Source of the DNA: Bacteroides sp. OF04-15BH
GTDB taxonomy: Bacteria > Bacteroidota > Bacteroidia > Bacteroidales > Bacteroidaceae
Reading direction: 5' to 3'
Assembly (NCBI RefSeq): GCF_003477995.1
Contig: NZ_QUEM01000028.1
Span: 1 to 52,838 of the forward strand
DNA length: 52,838 nucleotides
Shown: one piece after another, positions 30,201 through 38,082 of the stretch
Layout of the letters: every line of letters begins with the position of its first letter
How positions within the stretch are numbered: the first letter of the stretch is position 1
Translations under genes and position numbers: made by a program
Notes under the pieces: model-generated
What the model saw: the letters and a program-made list of their open reading frames with translations, nothing else
Database searches by the model: none
What the model was told of the DNA's origin: nothing

Positions 30201-31807
30201 GTCTGATAAGAGAGAGCACCGGCTTCCAGAGTTGCCACTTCGCTGCCGTTGCAATATACCTTATAGCCTTTCAGTTCGTAAGGAGATGCAGCCGGAGCAT
30301 TCCAAGACAACTGTCCGTTACGCAGCATCAGGTTACGCGGTGCATTCAACGGTTCGCCCGGAACCACCACCGAAATGATGGTACGGTTGCCCTTGGTCTC
30401 CACCTTCACACCGTCGGCCTTGATATCGAACGGGAACTCAATACCGTTCTTTTCAAATTCATAGTCAATCAGCGAGCAGGCGTGTACTTTTCCGGAACCG
30501 CTGGCTGAAGCCTTGGAATCAATAATCAGAAAATACTTCAACGGCTTGCGGGTATCGAAAGAAGCAGACAAATCGGTCATGTCATAGCCGAACTCCATCG
30601 GTTCGTAGTGCATGCCGTCGGCCCAGCGTCCCAGCATCGGCACTTCGGCATCCACGCCATTGCCGTCACCGTCGCCCGCATATTTGAAATGCTCAAACTG
30701 TACCAGCCGTTCAGGAGTGCTGGCGTTTACATCGGCTGATATACCGCCACTGATACAGATTTCGCTTCGCTTGCTGTACTCCATCTTTATTTTAAAAGTA
30801 CGGAACGGGCGATAATTCTTTCTTACATGATATACTTCAGGATAGTAATAATCGTTTGATCCGTCCCAAGGTACCGCATTCTTGTAAGGGCAATAAATGA
30901 ATCCCTTGTTACACCACTGGTTACCCCAGGAGTTGACCACGATCCAGGCTCCCACCTCATCCTTGTCTTTTTCGCCGGCAATGCCGTTGCCGTCCAAATC
31001 GAACTCGATGCGGTCGTCATAACCTACGATGGTCAAGGCATGGTCGACCGACTTACCCCAGTTCTGCACATAATACTGGTTGGTAACACCGGCCTCGTCG
31101 TTAGCCTCTGTCTGCGGGATGCGCTGCCAGTTACCGCCGCTGGCCACACCAATACCGCAAATACCTCCGGCCTTGAAATCCGTGTCTCCGTTATGATTCC
31201 AAATCCAGTTTTTCACCGCCTCACGGCCCTCTTCGGTCTGCACGCTCATCGGGAAGTTTGCGTTGCGGCTGATACGGTTACACATGGCAGCATACCATTT
31301 GTCATATCCCTGCATCCATCCGAAATCGGGATCCGAAGTATCCTGATTACCGAACAGGCGCGAATAGGTTCTTCCGCCATAAACCGGCACATTCGGAATA
31401 CCGTTGGCAGCAGCCATTCCTTCCTTACCGGAGTTGGAATTGGTCAGCAGCCAGGTGAAATGCGTCGGATACTGATTCTCTTCGAGCGAGCCATCCGCTC
31501 CCCGGAAAGCATTGATTTCGTAATTGAACATATAGCCGATACGCGAAGCTGAACCGCACGAACCGCCATCCTGATTAAACACCGGCGGGAAATACGGAGT
31601 CTCCGCATTGTTCACCCGGGCCGGACGAGTCTGTGCCGCCTTGGCACGGCTCACGGCACTGCGCTCAATTCCTAAAGTAGGATCGGGCTTGAGCAGTGAA
31701 GAATAATCGGGATACTTTTCATAGTTTACCAGCACCTGGGCTGATAAGGAGTCGGCCGTTGTCATCGCGGCCATACACAGTAATGTGGACAGGTACTTAT
31801 GTTTCAT
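27272..31807 (-). CDS. Large secreted papain-like protease with LamG and PKD domains
   Basis: 1511 aa with a signal peptide (MKHKYLSTLLCMAAMTTADS). Residues about 70-310 form a C1A papain-like peptidase: Q79 and C84 in NQDGGSCGSAS, H256 in SVDHALTIVGYDD and N292 in VVNSWGNQWC. An insert, DLDGNGIAGEKD, resembles a calcium-binding loop and lies between His and Asn. Then follow an FnIII-like stretch (about 490-570), a LamG/concanavalin-like domain (about 590-740), three PKD-like repeats (SFTVSDGPYYVGS, RFKLSAESIPAGTA, DFNINPQIVIKGE), a second LamG domain (about 1110-1270) and a C-terminal domain ending GIYIVNGKKVMVF. Likely an exported adhesive protease; substrate unknown. Confidence 0.88.
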   Translation of the reverse strand: MKHKYLSTLLCMAAMTTADSLSAQVLVNYEKYPDYSSLLKPDPTLGIERSAVSRAKAAQTRPARVNNAETPYFPPVFNQDGGSCGSASRIGYMFNYEINAFRGADGSLEENQYPTHFTWLLTNSNSGKEGMAAANGIPNVPVYGGRTYSRLFGNQDTSDPDFGWMQGYDKWYAAMCNRISRNANFPMSVQTEEGREAVKNWIWNHNGDTDFKAGGICGIGVASGGNWQRIPQTEANDEAGVTNQYYVQNWGKSVDHALTIVGYDDRIEFDLDGNGIAGEKDKDEVGAWIVVNSWGNQWCNKGFIYCPYKNAVPWDGSNDYYYPEVYHVRKNYRPFRTFKIKMEYSKRSEICISGGISADVNASTPERLVQFEHFKYAGDGDGNGVDAEVPMLGRWADGMHYEPMEFGYDMTDLSASFDTRKPLKYFLIIDSKASASGSGKVHACSLIDYEFEKNGIEFPFDIKADGVKVETKGNRTIISVVVPGEPLNAPRNLMLRNGQLSWNAPAASPYELKGYKVYCNGSEVATLEAGALSYQTESNGNYEVAAQYLLNDEEALSTRVGQPVTDFAGVVPETNKVRSFSASGFEIVDLLKEKLDQATMEFWIKPTTVSNWNQQMGPGWGNFLLHTTSAGELVVGWDTGNRITSKAGCLQPGKWAHVAVVIDKSSMTAYVNGEQVGSLFSSYSGIGGFGSLMVGAESSNGLNAQMDEFRMWNYARTQTQIQGYMYTELKNPQETGGLLTEIRMDDAEGLTDATGHYTIRTFGTQEQREDNTLFNDKRLPLASFTVSDGPYYVGSAVQIEDTSKGGIVSWKWDVTGAEEKTLETENPVLLFTEAGQQTIALTVTDAMGRVRTTQKSITVQEMPAPEARFKLSAESIPAGTAVSLINESEGGDGCKYTWSMPGAQTETAHTRNASAAYLEAGDYEVTLTVTNAAGSSTLTQTVHVEEVAPQIDFNINPQIVIKGEQVNLEDRSLHHPTFWKWEIENDAHCILVHDQNQAIEMKYPGIYKARLTAYNEQGGNVQEKERAVIVCNADGQTGLNFGGGNEYVQLQKDPIAADAKNFTIDWWMYAKSNSARAHRIGNDEKGVLIETAADGTLSVTINNQKVSSPSGTVTTGQWHHYAVVFKMGSVYIYKDAQLLTATSVTGYKYEGSEAPFCLSGQDAPMNAVIDEFRVWNSALTDEKILEYANNVIADVPAAMQNDGLSVYYQFNQNSGDVQDATTNANTGTRVNFGPSGDSWSASKGIFCLATLKRIDCTDQYLTNYLMPFRSTSKTVNPMNSSRFVELEQGTAQSAWKLENSVSGLRVTTGFHVDKNKASAMTLTTSWDGFAEVIKDHKAYQTVTLPAGYYVLGVEGYQEFAASGSYLVAANGKGLPNTENVSRNSIAYAPLADQELGFVVSDQDQEVSLGILANMSGKSCLTLKRVYLEKKVFEEYGTPTTDIESSETATAEPRLQIVVHNGSLDITSDVMQRVRVVSVSGLTCFDRDVQGTVRLSLAKGIYIVNGKKVMVF

Positions 31808-32058
31808 AAGCTTTAAGTGATAATTTATTTAGGTAATTGGTAATTGAGTTAATCGGGAATAAAAGTAGAAAACTTAAAACAAAGGCAATTACTTTTCCCC
31901 GAAGATTAACCAAAATTCAACTTACATAAATACTTTTAGCAGAGCTTAACCCCAGATAATCCCTTTTCCCACGGACGGAGCCGCTCTGTGCGTATTGCGC
32001 AAAATCAAGAAAGAACAATCTTTCGCTCATTTTCTTTCCGGTTCTTTTTCCTTTTCCA
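31808..32058. other. Divergent intergenic region of two secreted-protein genes
   Basis: This must hold the leftward promoter of the protease gene; only an imperfect TACTTTTA is seen on that strand. It also contains an 8-bp palindrome TTGCGCAA at 31995-32002. Nothing else recognised. Confidence 0.4.
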
Positions 32059-32066
32059 TATCTTTG
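32059..32066 (+). promoter_or_regulatory. -7 element of the nuclease/phosphatase fusion gene
   Basis: TATCTTTG, a full TAnnTTTG match, 41 bp before the ATG at 32108. Confidence 0.55.
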
Positions 32067-32107
32067 CAGAAACCTAATATACCAAATCTATAAAAACAAA
32101 AACAGTC

Positions 32108-34144
32108 ATGATGAAATACACTTTTTCTAAAGGACTTATCCTGATGGCCCTGGCCGGCAGCTTTTCCGCACCGGTAGCGGCACGATATGTCTTTCCGGGA
32201 AGCGCTGTTCCGGCAGCCGCTCATCCCCAGTCACCTTTGTACCCTGAATTCAAGGAAACCTCTTTCCGTTTCATGACCTACAATATCCGCAATGGAAAAG
32301 GAATGGACAACCGCACGGACTATCAGCGTACGGCTGACGAGATTATCCGTTGCGGAGCCGATTTTGTGGCCGTGCAGGAAGTAGACAGTGCCACCAGCCG
32401 CAGCAACGGACGCTATGTGCTGGGCGAACTGGCCTGGCGCACCCGGATGTACCCCGTATTCAGTCAGGCCATCCCCCTCGGAGGCGGTGGCTACGGAGTC
32501 GGACTACTCTGCCGCGAGCGCCCGCTGAGCACGCTGCGCATTCCGATGCCAGGACGCGAAGAAGCACGCACGCTGCTCATTGCGGAATTCAACTCTTTCT
32601 ATCTGGCCTGCGCCCACTGGTCGCTGACTGCCGAAGACCGGATGGCTTCTCTGGAAAAAATCCGTCAGGTGGTTCCCACACTGAAAGAAAAGCCGCTGAT
32701 TCTGGCCGGTGACTTGAACGCCACACCCGACAGTCCGGAGATACAGCAACTGATGAAAGATTTCACTCTGGTGAGCAACCCCAAGAAACCGACCTTCCCG
32801 GCCGACGAACCGACCCAGACCATTGACTATATTGCGGTGTGGAAAGCCACAGCCGCTCCATTATACTGGTCCAACGGACGGACCCGGGTTCTCGAAGCCA
32901 AGACCGCTTCAGACCACCGTCCGATTGTCTCCGAATTCCGCATCAAGACACCGGCCCACCGTTTCTTCTACGGCCAGCCGTATTTACAGAACCCCACCGG
33001 AAAGGGAATCACCGTGATGTTCCAGACCCGCCGTCCGTCGCACTGCTGGGTGGAATTCACCACCGACTCCCTGCTGGCAGCCCAGGGCAAGGCTGCACCT
33101 CAGAAAGTGCGCAGCCTCATCGGCGGACAGGCTATCTGTCATGATATCGAGCAAAAAATCCGCCTGAACCATCTGAAAGAGGGCACCACCTATTATTATC
33201 GCGTGTGCGCTCAGGAGATTCTGGAGAATCAGGCCTACTTCAAGGCCTTCGGCGACACGGTGAGCACCCCTTATTACCGCTTCACCCTGCCCACTCCGGA
33301 CACCGAGAACTTCACAGCCATCGTGCTGAACGACATGCACTGCTCCAACCAAATCGAGCAGAAAATGTCTGCTTTGGCCAAAAAGATTCCGCACGACATG
33401 GTGTTCTTCAACGGCGACTGTCTGCCGGAACCGGCCGACCGAAACGAAGCCATCGCCAACATCAACCGTCTGAGCGAGCGTTTTGAGGGAGCCACGCATC
33501 CTATTTTCTTCATACGCGGAAACCACGAAATCCGAAACGCCTATTCATCGGGCATGCCCTCGCTGTTTGACTATCCCGTTGTGCCTTATAACCTGGAAAC
33601 CGAACAGACAGATGCCGACAAGACAGGCGAAACCAGCGGATGGCTGGCCTCTTCACCGCGCGAAGCCCAAAAACCTTATGGAGCCTTCAGTTGGGGAGAC
33701 ACGCGCTTCGTATATCTGGACTGCGGCGAAGACAAGCCCGATGATACGTGGGTGTATTACGGTCTGAATGACTTCACCGAGTTCCGCAAAGAACAGACTG
33801 CCTTCCTGAAGCAGGAAACCCGCAGCCGCGATTTCAAGCGCGCCGACCGCCACATTATTCTGGGCCATATTCCTTTGTGGGGCAACACAGACAAGTACCA
33901 GCCTTCTGCAACACTCTGGCGCCCTATTCTGGAAAAATCCTCCTGGGACTTGGGGCTCTTTGGTCATGTCCATGAATTCAAATATTTTGAGAAAGACAGC
34001 ATTCAGAACCCGTTCCCGATATACCGAGGCGGAGGAGGTGCCGTAGAAGCTGCCACGATGGGTGTACTCCGCAAAGAAGGAAAGCAGCTGACGCTGAAGG
34101 TCTACAATGCCGACGGCAAACTGCTGAAAGAATACGATCTGTAA
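32108..34144 (+). CDS. Secreted EEP nuclease-like and metallophosphatase fusion
   Basis: 678 aa with a signal peptide (FSKGLILMALAGSFSAPVAA). Two metal-dependent phosphoesterase folds are joined. Residues about 50-280 are an endonuclease/exonuclease/phosphatase domain: N59 in YNIRNG, E91 in VQEVD, D202/N204 in GDLNATPDS and D269-H270 in SDHRPI. Residues about 285-395 are an FnIII-like spacer as in purple acid phosphatases. Residues about 400-678 are a calcineurin-like phosphatase: D409/H411, D437 (NGD), N472-H473 (GNHE), H587 (GHIP) and H620/H622 (GHVH). All key residues of both domains are present. A role in phosphate scavenging from nucleic acid or phospholipid outside the cell is plausible inference. 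Confidence 0.87.
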   Translation: MMKYTFSKGLILMALAGSFSAPVAARYVFPGSAVPAAAHPQSPLYPEFKETSFRFMTYNIRNGKGMDNRTDYQRTADEIIRCGADFVAVQEVDSATSRSNGRYVLGELAWRTRMYPVFSQAIPLGGGGYGVGLLCRERPLSTLRIPMPGREEARTLLIAEFNSFYLACAHWSLTAEDRMASLEKIRQVVPTLKEKPLILAGDLNATPDSPEIQQLMKDFTLVSNPKKPTFPADEPTQTIDYIAVWKATAAPLYWSNGRTRVLEAKTASDHRPIVSEFRIKTPAHRFFYGQPYLQNPTGKGITVMFQTRRPSHCWVEFTTDSLLAAQGKAAPQKVRSLIGGQAICHDIEQKIRLNHLKEGTTYYYRVCAQEILENQAYFKAFGDTVSTPYYRFTLPTPDTENFTAIVLNDMHCSNQIEQKMSALAKKIPHDMVFFNGDCLPEPADRNEAIANINRLSERFEGATHPIFFIRGNHEIRNAYSSGMPSLFDYPVVPYNLETEQTDADKTGETSGWLASSPREAQKPYGAFSWGDTRFVYLDCGEDKPDDTWVYYGLNDFTEFRKEQTAFLKQETRSRDFKRADRHIILGHIPLWGNTDKYQPSATLWRPILEKSSWDLGLFGHVHEFKYFEKDSIQNPFPIYRGGGGAVEAATMGVLRKEGKQLTLKVYNADGKLLKEYDL

Positions 34145-34177
34145 CAGATTCAAATAAACGATTCAAAATTCAAGAAA

Positions 34178-34786
34178 ATGAAAAAAGAAAGTCTGAAATG
34201 GACTGTTCCGGCCAAGCCACTCATGCTGGCTGCCATCCTGGCCTTAGGATTGGGAAGCGCCTCATGCTCCAACTCCAAAGCGCCACAGGCCAAAGAAACA
34301 ACCGAACAGGACAACAGCATGGAGGAAGAAGAAGAGGTAATCGAGCCGGAAGAAAAGGAAACGGAGCTGCCGCCTGCTCCCAGAACTGGAAGTCAGGAGG
34401 AGAAACCCGAGGTGGTTATTCCGGGAATGAACACCGATGCCGAGAGCGTCACCACATTTCTGAAAGCATTTTATGCCCATTATGTGTTTGATGCCGAAAG
34501 TATGGAAAAAATTGCGAATGATGTGTGTACTCCGAAACTCCTGAAGTATTTGGAAAAGGAGTATGACTACGACTGTATGGAGGAACCTTGTTATGCCATG
34601 TGGTGTTTCCGCACCGGCATGCAGGACGGACCGAGCGATGTCAGCAAAGTAACCGAGGTGATCGCCGAAAACGACGGTTGGTTCAAAGTATCCTATCTGG
34701 ATATGGGCAACAAGGGAGTGAGCCGCATCCGCTTCATCATGACGCACGGAAAATACAAGATGGACGAAGTGGTCCGCGTGGAATAA
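34178..34786 (+). CDS. Lipoprotein with DUF3828-like domain
   Basis: 202 aa. The signal peptide ends in the lipobox LGSASC, so the mature protein should be lipidated at Cys30. An acidic Glu/Pro-rich linker (about 45-75) precedes a globular domain (TFLKAFYAHYVFDAESM, VCTPKLLKYLEKEY, GWFKVSYLDMG) resembling DUF3828/YbjP-type domains; that match is from memory of the pattern and is tentative. It follows the EEP-phosphatase gene by 33 bp on the same strand and is probably co-transcribed. The short gap contains TTCAAA-type motifs. Confidence 0.75.
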   Translation: MKKESLKWTVPAKPLMLAAILALGLGSASCSNSKAPQAKETTEQDNSMEEEEEVIEPEEKETELPPAPRTGSQEEKPEVVIPGMNTDAESVTTFLKAFYAHYVFDAESMEKIANDVCTPKLLKYLEKEYDYDCMEEPCYAMWCFRTGMQDGPSDVSKVTEVIAENDGWFKVSYLDMGNKGVSRIRFIMTHGKYKMDEVVRVE

Positions 34787-34816
34787 TCCTCGCCCCACAG
34801 TAATCCCGAAAAAAGA

Positions 34817-34871
34817 AATCCCCTTACGGAACACGGCCACCTTTTACGGTCACCGTTTCGGTAAGGGGATT
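34817..34871. terminator. Bidirectional terminator
   Basis: AATCCCCTTAC (34817-34827) pairs with GTAAGGGGATT (34861-34871), with further pairing inside and a T-run beyond. It separates the convergent lipoprotein and hydrolase genes. Confidence 0.8.
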
Positions 34872-34889
34872 TTTATGGGGCGTTCCGCT

Positions 34890-35903
34890 TTATTTGAGGT
34901 AAGTGCGGAAGAAAGTTTCTATCTTGTCATACGGAATCACACCGGCCTGATTGTCGTACAGGTCCACATGACTGGCACCCGGAATGATCATCAGTTCCTT
35001 GTTGTCGCCCGTGAGTTTCTTGAAGGCATCCTCAGAGAAATAGCGTGAATGTGCCTTCTCTCCGTGAATCATCAGCACGGCGCTGCGGATTTCGTTGCTG
35101 TAGGCCAGCAGCGGTGTGTTGAGGAACGACAAGGAAGAGGTGGTGTTCCATCCCTCGTTGGAGTTGAGCGAGCGCTTGTGATAGCCGCGCGGAGTCTTGT
35201 AATAGTCATAATAGTCCTTGACAAACTGCGGTGCATCTGCGGGCAGCGGGTCTACCACACCGCCGGCACGTGCAGCCACTCCCTTGCGGGCATCCTCGGT
35301 GCGCTGGGCATTCAGCTTGCGGCGCAGTTCATAGCGAGCGTCGGCATCCATCGCGTCAAAATAACCGTTGGCGGTCACGCGGCTCATGTCGTACATGGTT
35401 ACCGTCACCGTAGCCTTGATGCGGGTGTCGAGAGCTGCCGCATTGAGCGCCATGCCGCCCCATCCGCAAATGCCGATAATGCCGATGCGCTCCGGATCAA
35501 CTTCCGGACGCAAGGAAAGGAAATCCACTGCGGCACTGAAATCTTCGGTATTGATATCGGGCGAAGCCACATAACGGGGCTCACCGCCGCTCTCACCGGT
35601 ATAGGAAGGATCGAAAGCAATGGTCAGAAAACCGCGCTCGGCCATGGTCTGCGCATACAGTCCGGACGACTGTTCCTTGACGGCACCGAACGGTCCGCTC
35701 ACGGCCAGTGCGGGCATGGGGCCCTCCACTCCTTTGGGTTTATACAGATCGGCAGCCAGCGTAATGCCGAAACGGTTCTTGAACTCTACACGCTCCACCG
35801 TCACGCGGTCGCTCGGAGCAAAAGTCTTCTCATTTTCCTGTGCTTGGATATGGGTCATCATAAGCGTCATTATTAAAAGAAACAAATAAGTTTTTCGAAT
35901 CAT
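34890..35903 (-). CDS. Secreted alpha/beta hydrolase with cysteine in the nucleophile position
   Basis: 337 aa with a signal peptide (MIRKTYLFLLIMTLMMTHIQAQ). Fold markers: FGITLAADLYKPKG, LAVSGPFGAVKEQ, IAFDPSYTGESGG, the elbow region GIIGICGWGGMALN, VLMIHGEKAHSRYF (acidic residue) and IPGASHVDLYD (His). The residue in the nucleophile position is Cys, as in dienelactone-hydrolase-like proteins. The family is often annotated as alpha/beta hydrolase with no known substrate. It follows the acetyltransferase gene by 5 bp and both are divergent from an AraC regulator, their likely controller. Confidence 0.85.
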   Translation of the reverse strand: MIRKTYLFLLIMTLMMTHIQAQENEKTFAPSDRVTVERVEFKNRFGITLAADLYKPKGVEGPMPALAVSGPFGAVKEQSSGLYAQTMAERGFLTIAFDPSYTGESGGEPRYVASPDINTEDFSAAVDFLSLRPEVDPERIGIIGICGWGGMALNAAALDTRIKATVTVTMYDMSRVTANGYFDAMDADARYELRRKLNAQRTEDARKGVAARAGGVVDPLPADAPQFVKDYYDYYKTPRGYHKRSLNSNEGWNTTSSLSFLNTPLLAYSNEIRSAVLMIHGEKAHSRYFSEDAFKKLTGDNKELMIIPGASHVDLYDNQAGVIPYDKIETFFRTYLK

Positions 35904-35908
35904 ATACT

Positions 35909-36484
35909 TTATTTTTCGGGGTTATCTATTCTCTTGATGATTCGTGCCGGCACACCGCCCACAATCGTATTGGCCGGCACATCACGGCTCACCACAGCTC
36001 CGGCCGCCACCACCGCATTGTCGCCGATGGTCACTCCCTGCAGGATGGTGGCATTGGAGCCCACCCAAACATTGCGTCCCAGCACGATCGGTGCCGGATA
36101 AGTCGTACCGCGGTCGGCCGGTTCCAGCCCGTGGTTCAGAGTGGCAAACACCACATTGTGCCCGATCTGGCACCCGTCGCCCAGTGTCACGCCTCCGTGG
36201 TCCTGAAAATGGCAGCAGGCGTTGATAAAGACATTCTCTCCCACATGGATGTTCTTACCGAAATCGGAATAGAACGGCGGGAATACCCGCAGAGTATCGG
36301 GCACCGGGCGACCGAAAAGTTCGCCCAGCAGGCTGCGTATCTCTTCCTGTGAGTGCCAGGCCGAATTCAGGCGGAAAGTCACCCGTCGCGCCTCTTCGCT
36401 CATCTCGTTCATCAGGCGGTGCATCCCCTCGGTGTTCAAAGGTCCGCGGGTAGGCACATAGTCCAAAAATTCTTTCAGTGTCAT
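35909..36484 (-). CDS. Sugar O-acetyltransferase, hexapeptide-repeat family
   Basis: 191 aa, the usual length for maltose/galactoside acetyltransferases. An N-terminal helical cap is followed by left-handed beta-helix hexapeptides (VGENVFINACCHFQDHGGV, LGDGCQIGHNVVFATLNHG, VWVGSNATILQGVTIGDNAV) and the C-terminal VPANTIVGGVPARIIK. The catalytic histidine is the one in LNHG. Transfers acetyl from acetyl-CoA to a sugar hydroxyl; specificity unknown. First gene of the pair with the hydrolase. Confidence 0.9.
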   Translation of the reverse strand: MTLKEFLDYVPTRGPLNTEGMHRLMNEMSEEARRVTFRLNSAWHSQEEIRSLLGELFGRPVPDTLRVFPPFYSDFGKNIHVGENVFINACCHFQDHGGVTLGDGCQIGHNVVFATLNHGLEPADRGTTYPAPIVLGRNVWVGSNATILQGVTIGDNAVVAAGAVVSRDVPANTIVGGVPARIIKRIDNPEK

Positions 36485-36574
36485 GGTTCTTCTTGATTAT
36501 TGATTCTGTTCTTGTCTTTGATTTAATTTCTGTCGCAGGTACATGCCTTGTCGGTGTCCTGCCTCTGTCGCTGG

Positions 36575-36582
36575 CAAAAGTA
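36575..36582 (-). promoter_or_regulatory. -7 element of the acetyltransferase-hydrolase pair
   Basis: The minus strand reads TACTTTTG, a TAnnTTTG match; no good -33 box, in keeping with dependence on an activator such as the divergent AraC protein. Confidence 0.45.
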
Positions 36583-36680
36583 CTTCAAAAATCAAAGGGC
36601 GCTTGTAGACATATTCAGGAAGAAAGTACCCGGATTACGGATTTCGTCGGGAAAACTCTTTTTCCTATTTTATAAAAATG

Positions 36681-36688
36681 TATTTTTG
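36681..36688 (+). promoter_or_regulatory. -7 element of the araC-type gene
   Basis: TATTTTTG, 23 bp before the ATG, with a T-run about 19 nt upstream as a loose -33. Confidence 0.5.
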
Positions 36689-36711
36689 CAACAAGAAATC
36701 AAGAAAGCGAT

Positions 36712-37620
36712 ATGACAGAGAATATTATCCAGATGAATTCCGTGGACCAGTATTGCCAGCTGTTCGGTCTGCCGGGCGGGCATCCGCTGATCCGGGTGGT
36801 CGACCTGCAGGAAGCCACACGATGGCCGGCACACTTCACCATTCATTACGGGGTCTATGCCCTGTTTCTGAAAGATACACGCTGCGGAGACATACGCTAC
36901 GGCAAACAGACATACGACTATCAGGAGGGCACGGTGACCAGCTTTGCCCCGGGACAGGTGGTGGAAACCATCATGGAAGAAGGCACACGCCCCAGAGCTC
37001 TCGGACTGCTCTTCCATCCCGACCTGATTCAGGGCACGGCCCTGGCCCGCGAAATCAAGACCTACAGTTTCTTTTCTTATGCCTCATCGGAGGCGCTGCA
37101 CCTTTCCGACGAGGAGAAGGGCCTGTTTCAGGACTGTCTGCAACAGATCCGTCAGGAACTGGAGCGCCCGTCCGACCGACTGAGCAAACGCATCATGGCG
37201 CATCACATCCAGCTGCTGCTGGATTATTGCCTACGCTTTTACGAACGCCAGTTCCACACCCGGACGCAGGCCAACCGGGATGTGCTGACACGCTTTGAGA
37301 GTCTGCTCGACAATTATTTCCTGAGCGGAACGGCGCAGAAAGAGGGACTGCCCACGGTGCGCTACTTTGCCGACAAGGTATTCCTTTCGCCCAACTATTT
37401 CGGCGACCTGATCAAAAAGGAAACCGGCATGACCGCCCAGGAGCTGATCCGCAACAAACTGATTGAGCAGGCCAAGGAATATATCGTGGGCACAGACAAG
37501 AAACTGAGCCAGATTGCCTATGAACTGGGCTTCCAGTATTCGCAGCATTTCAACCGTCTGTTCAAGAAATCCGTGGGATATACTCCCAATGAATACCGCA
37601 AACTGCAAGTAACACCCTGA
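36712..37620 (+). CDS. AraC-family transcriptional regulator
   Basis: 302 aa. An N-terminal cupin-like sensing domain (about 20-110, with DYQEGTVTSFAPGQVVE) is followed by a C-terminal double helix-turn-helix. The first helix pair is YFADKVFLSPNYFGDLIKKE. The second is LSQIAYELGFQYSQHFNRLF, followed by the canonical VGYTPNEYRK ending. It is divergent from the acetyltransferase-hydrolase pair, which is the usual target arrangement. The inducer is unknown. Confidence 0.92.
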   Translation: MTENIIQMNSVDQYCQLFGLPGGHPLIRVVDLQEATRWPAHFTIHYGVYALFLKDTRCGDIRYGKQTYDYQEGTVTSFAPGQVVETIMEEGTRPRALGLLFHPDLIQGTALAREIKTYSFFSYASSEALHLSDEEKGLFQDCLQQIRQELERPSDRLSKRIMAHHIQLLLDYCLRFYERQFHTRTQANRDVLTRFESLLDNYFLSGTAQKEGLPTVRYFADKVFLSPNYFGDLIKKETGMTAQELIRNKLIEQAKEYIVGTDKKLSQIAYELGFQYSQHFNRLFKKSVGYTPNEYRKLQVTP

Positions 37621-37840
37621 CAGGCTTGAGGCGGATTTCTGCACCGAAGTGTCAGCATTTGGGGCTGTTTCCCGCCCTCCGCATCTGCTGCTCCGGAGGC
37701 ATCTGGTTCCGGATTTTTATACTTTATGCAAAACAAGAGGCGTTTTATGCAGTATTTATGCACTTTTCATGCTATTTTGAGGACATGATTCCTGCGAATC
37801 TGTCTGCATGCAGTAAAAAAATGTACGGGATGAAATAAGA
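37621..37840. other. Intergenic region with three TTTATGCA boxes
   Basis: TTTATGCA occurs at 37723-37730, 37744-37751 and 37755-37762 (periods 21 and 11 bp), preceded by TTTTTATAC as in the similar site near 16129. No gene is seen. No gene starts nearby in the plus direction, so what these boxes would control is unclear. Confidence 0.45.
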
Positions 37841-37880
37841 AAATGGTCTCCATGAACGGTTGCATTCATGGAGACCATTT
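37841..37880. terminator. Strong hairpin, likely bidirectional terminator
   Basis: Perfect 16-bp arms (37841-37856 and 37865-37880) with an 8-nt loop, ending in ATTT on the plus strand. It lies between the convergent AraC and membrane-protein genes. Confidence 0.75.
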
Positions 37881-38082
37881 CATTTTCCGGCACAAAAGTA
37901 TGGATTTCGGCATACTGAAATCCAACGGTTTTATAAAAGGTTTACTTTAACAAGTCTGCAATTTTCTGCTGTAAACCAAAAGTTTATTCCTTAACAGCAT
38001 TTTTCAGGAATGCCCCAAATGCATCCGGTTTCCGCCCTGCGACCAAAAACCGGAATCTGAAAACGAAAGAAAATACATTTTG

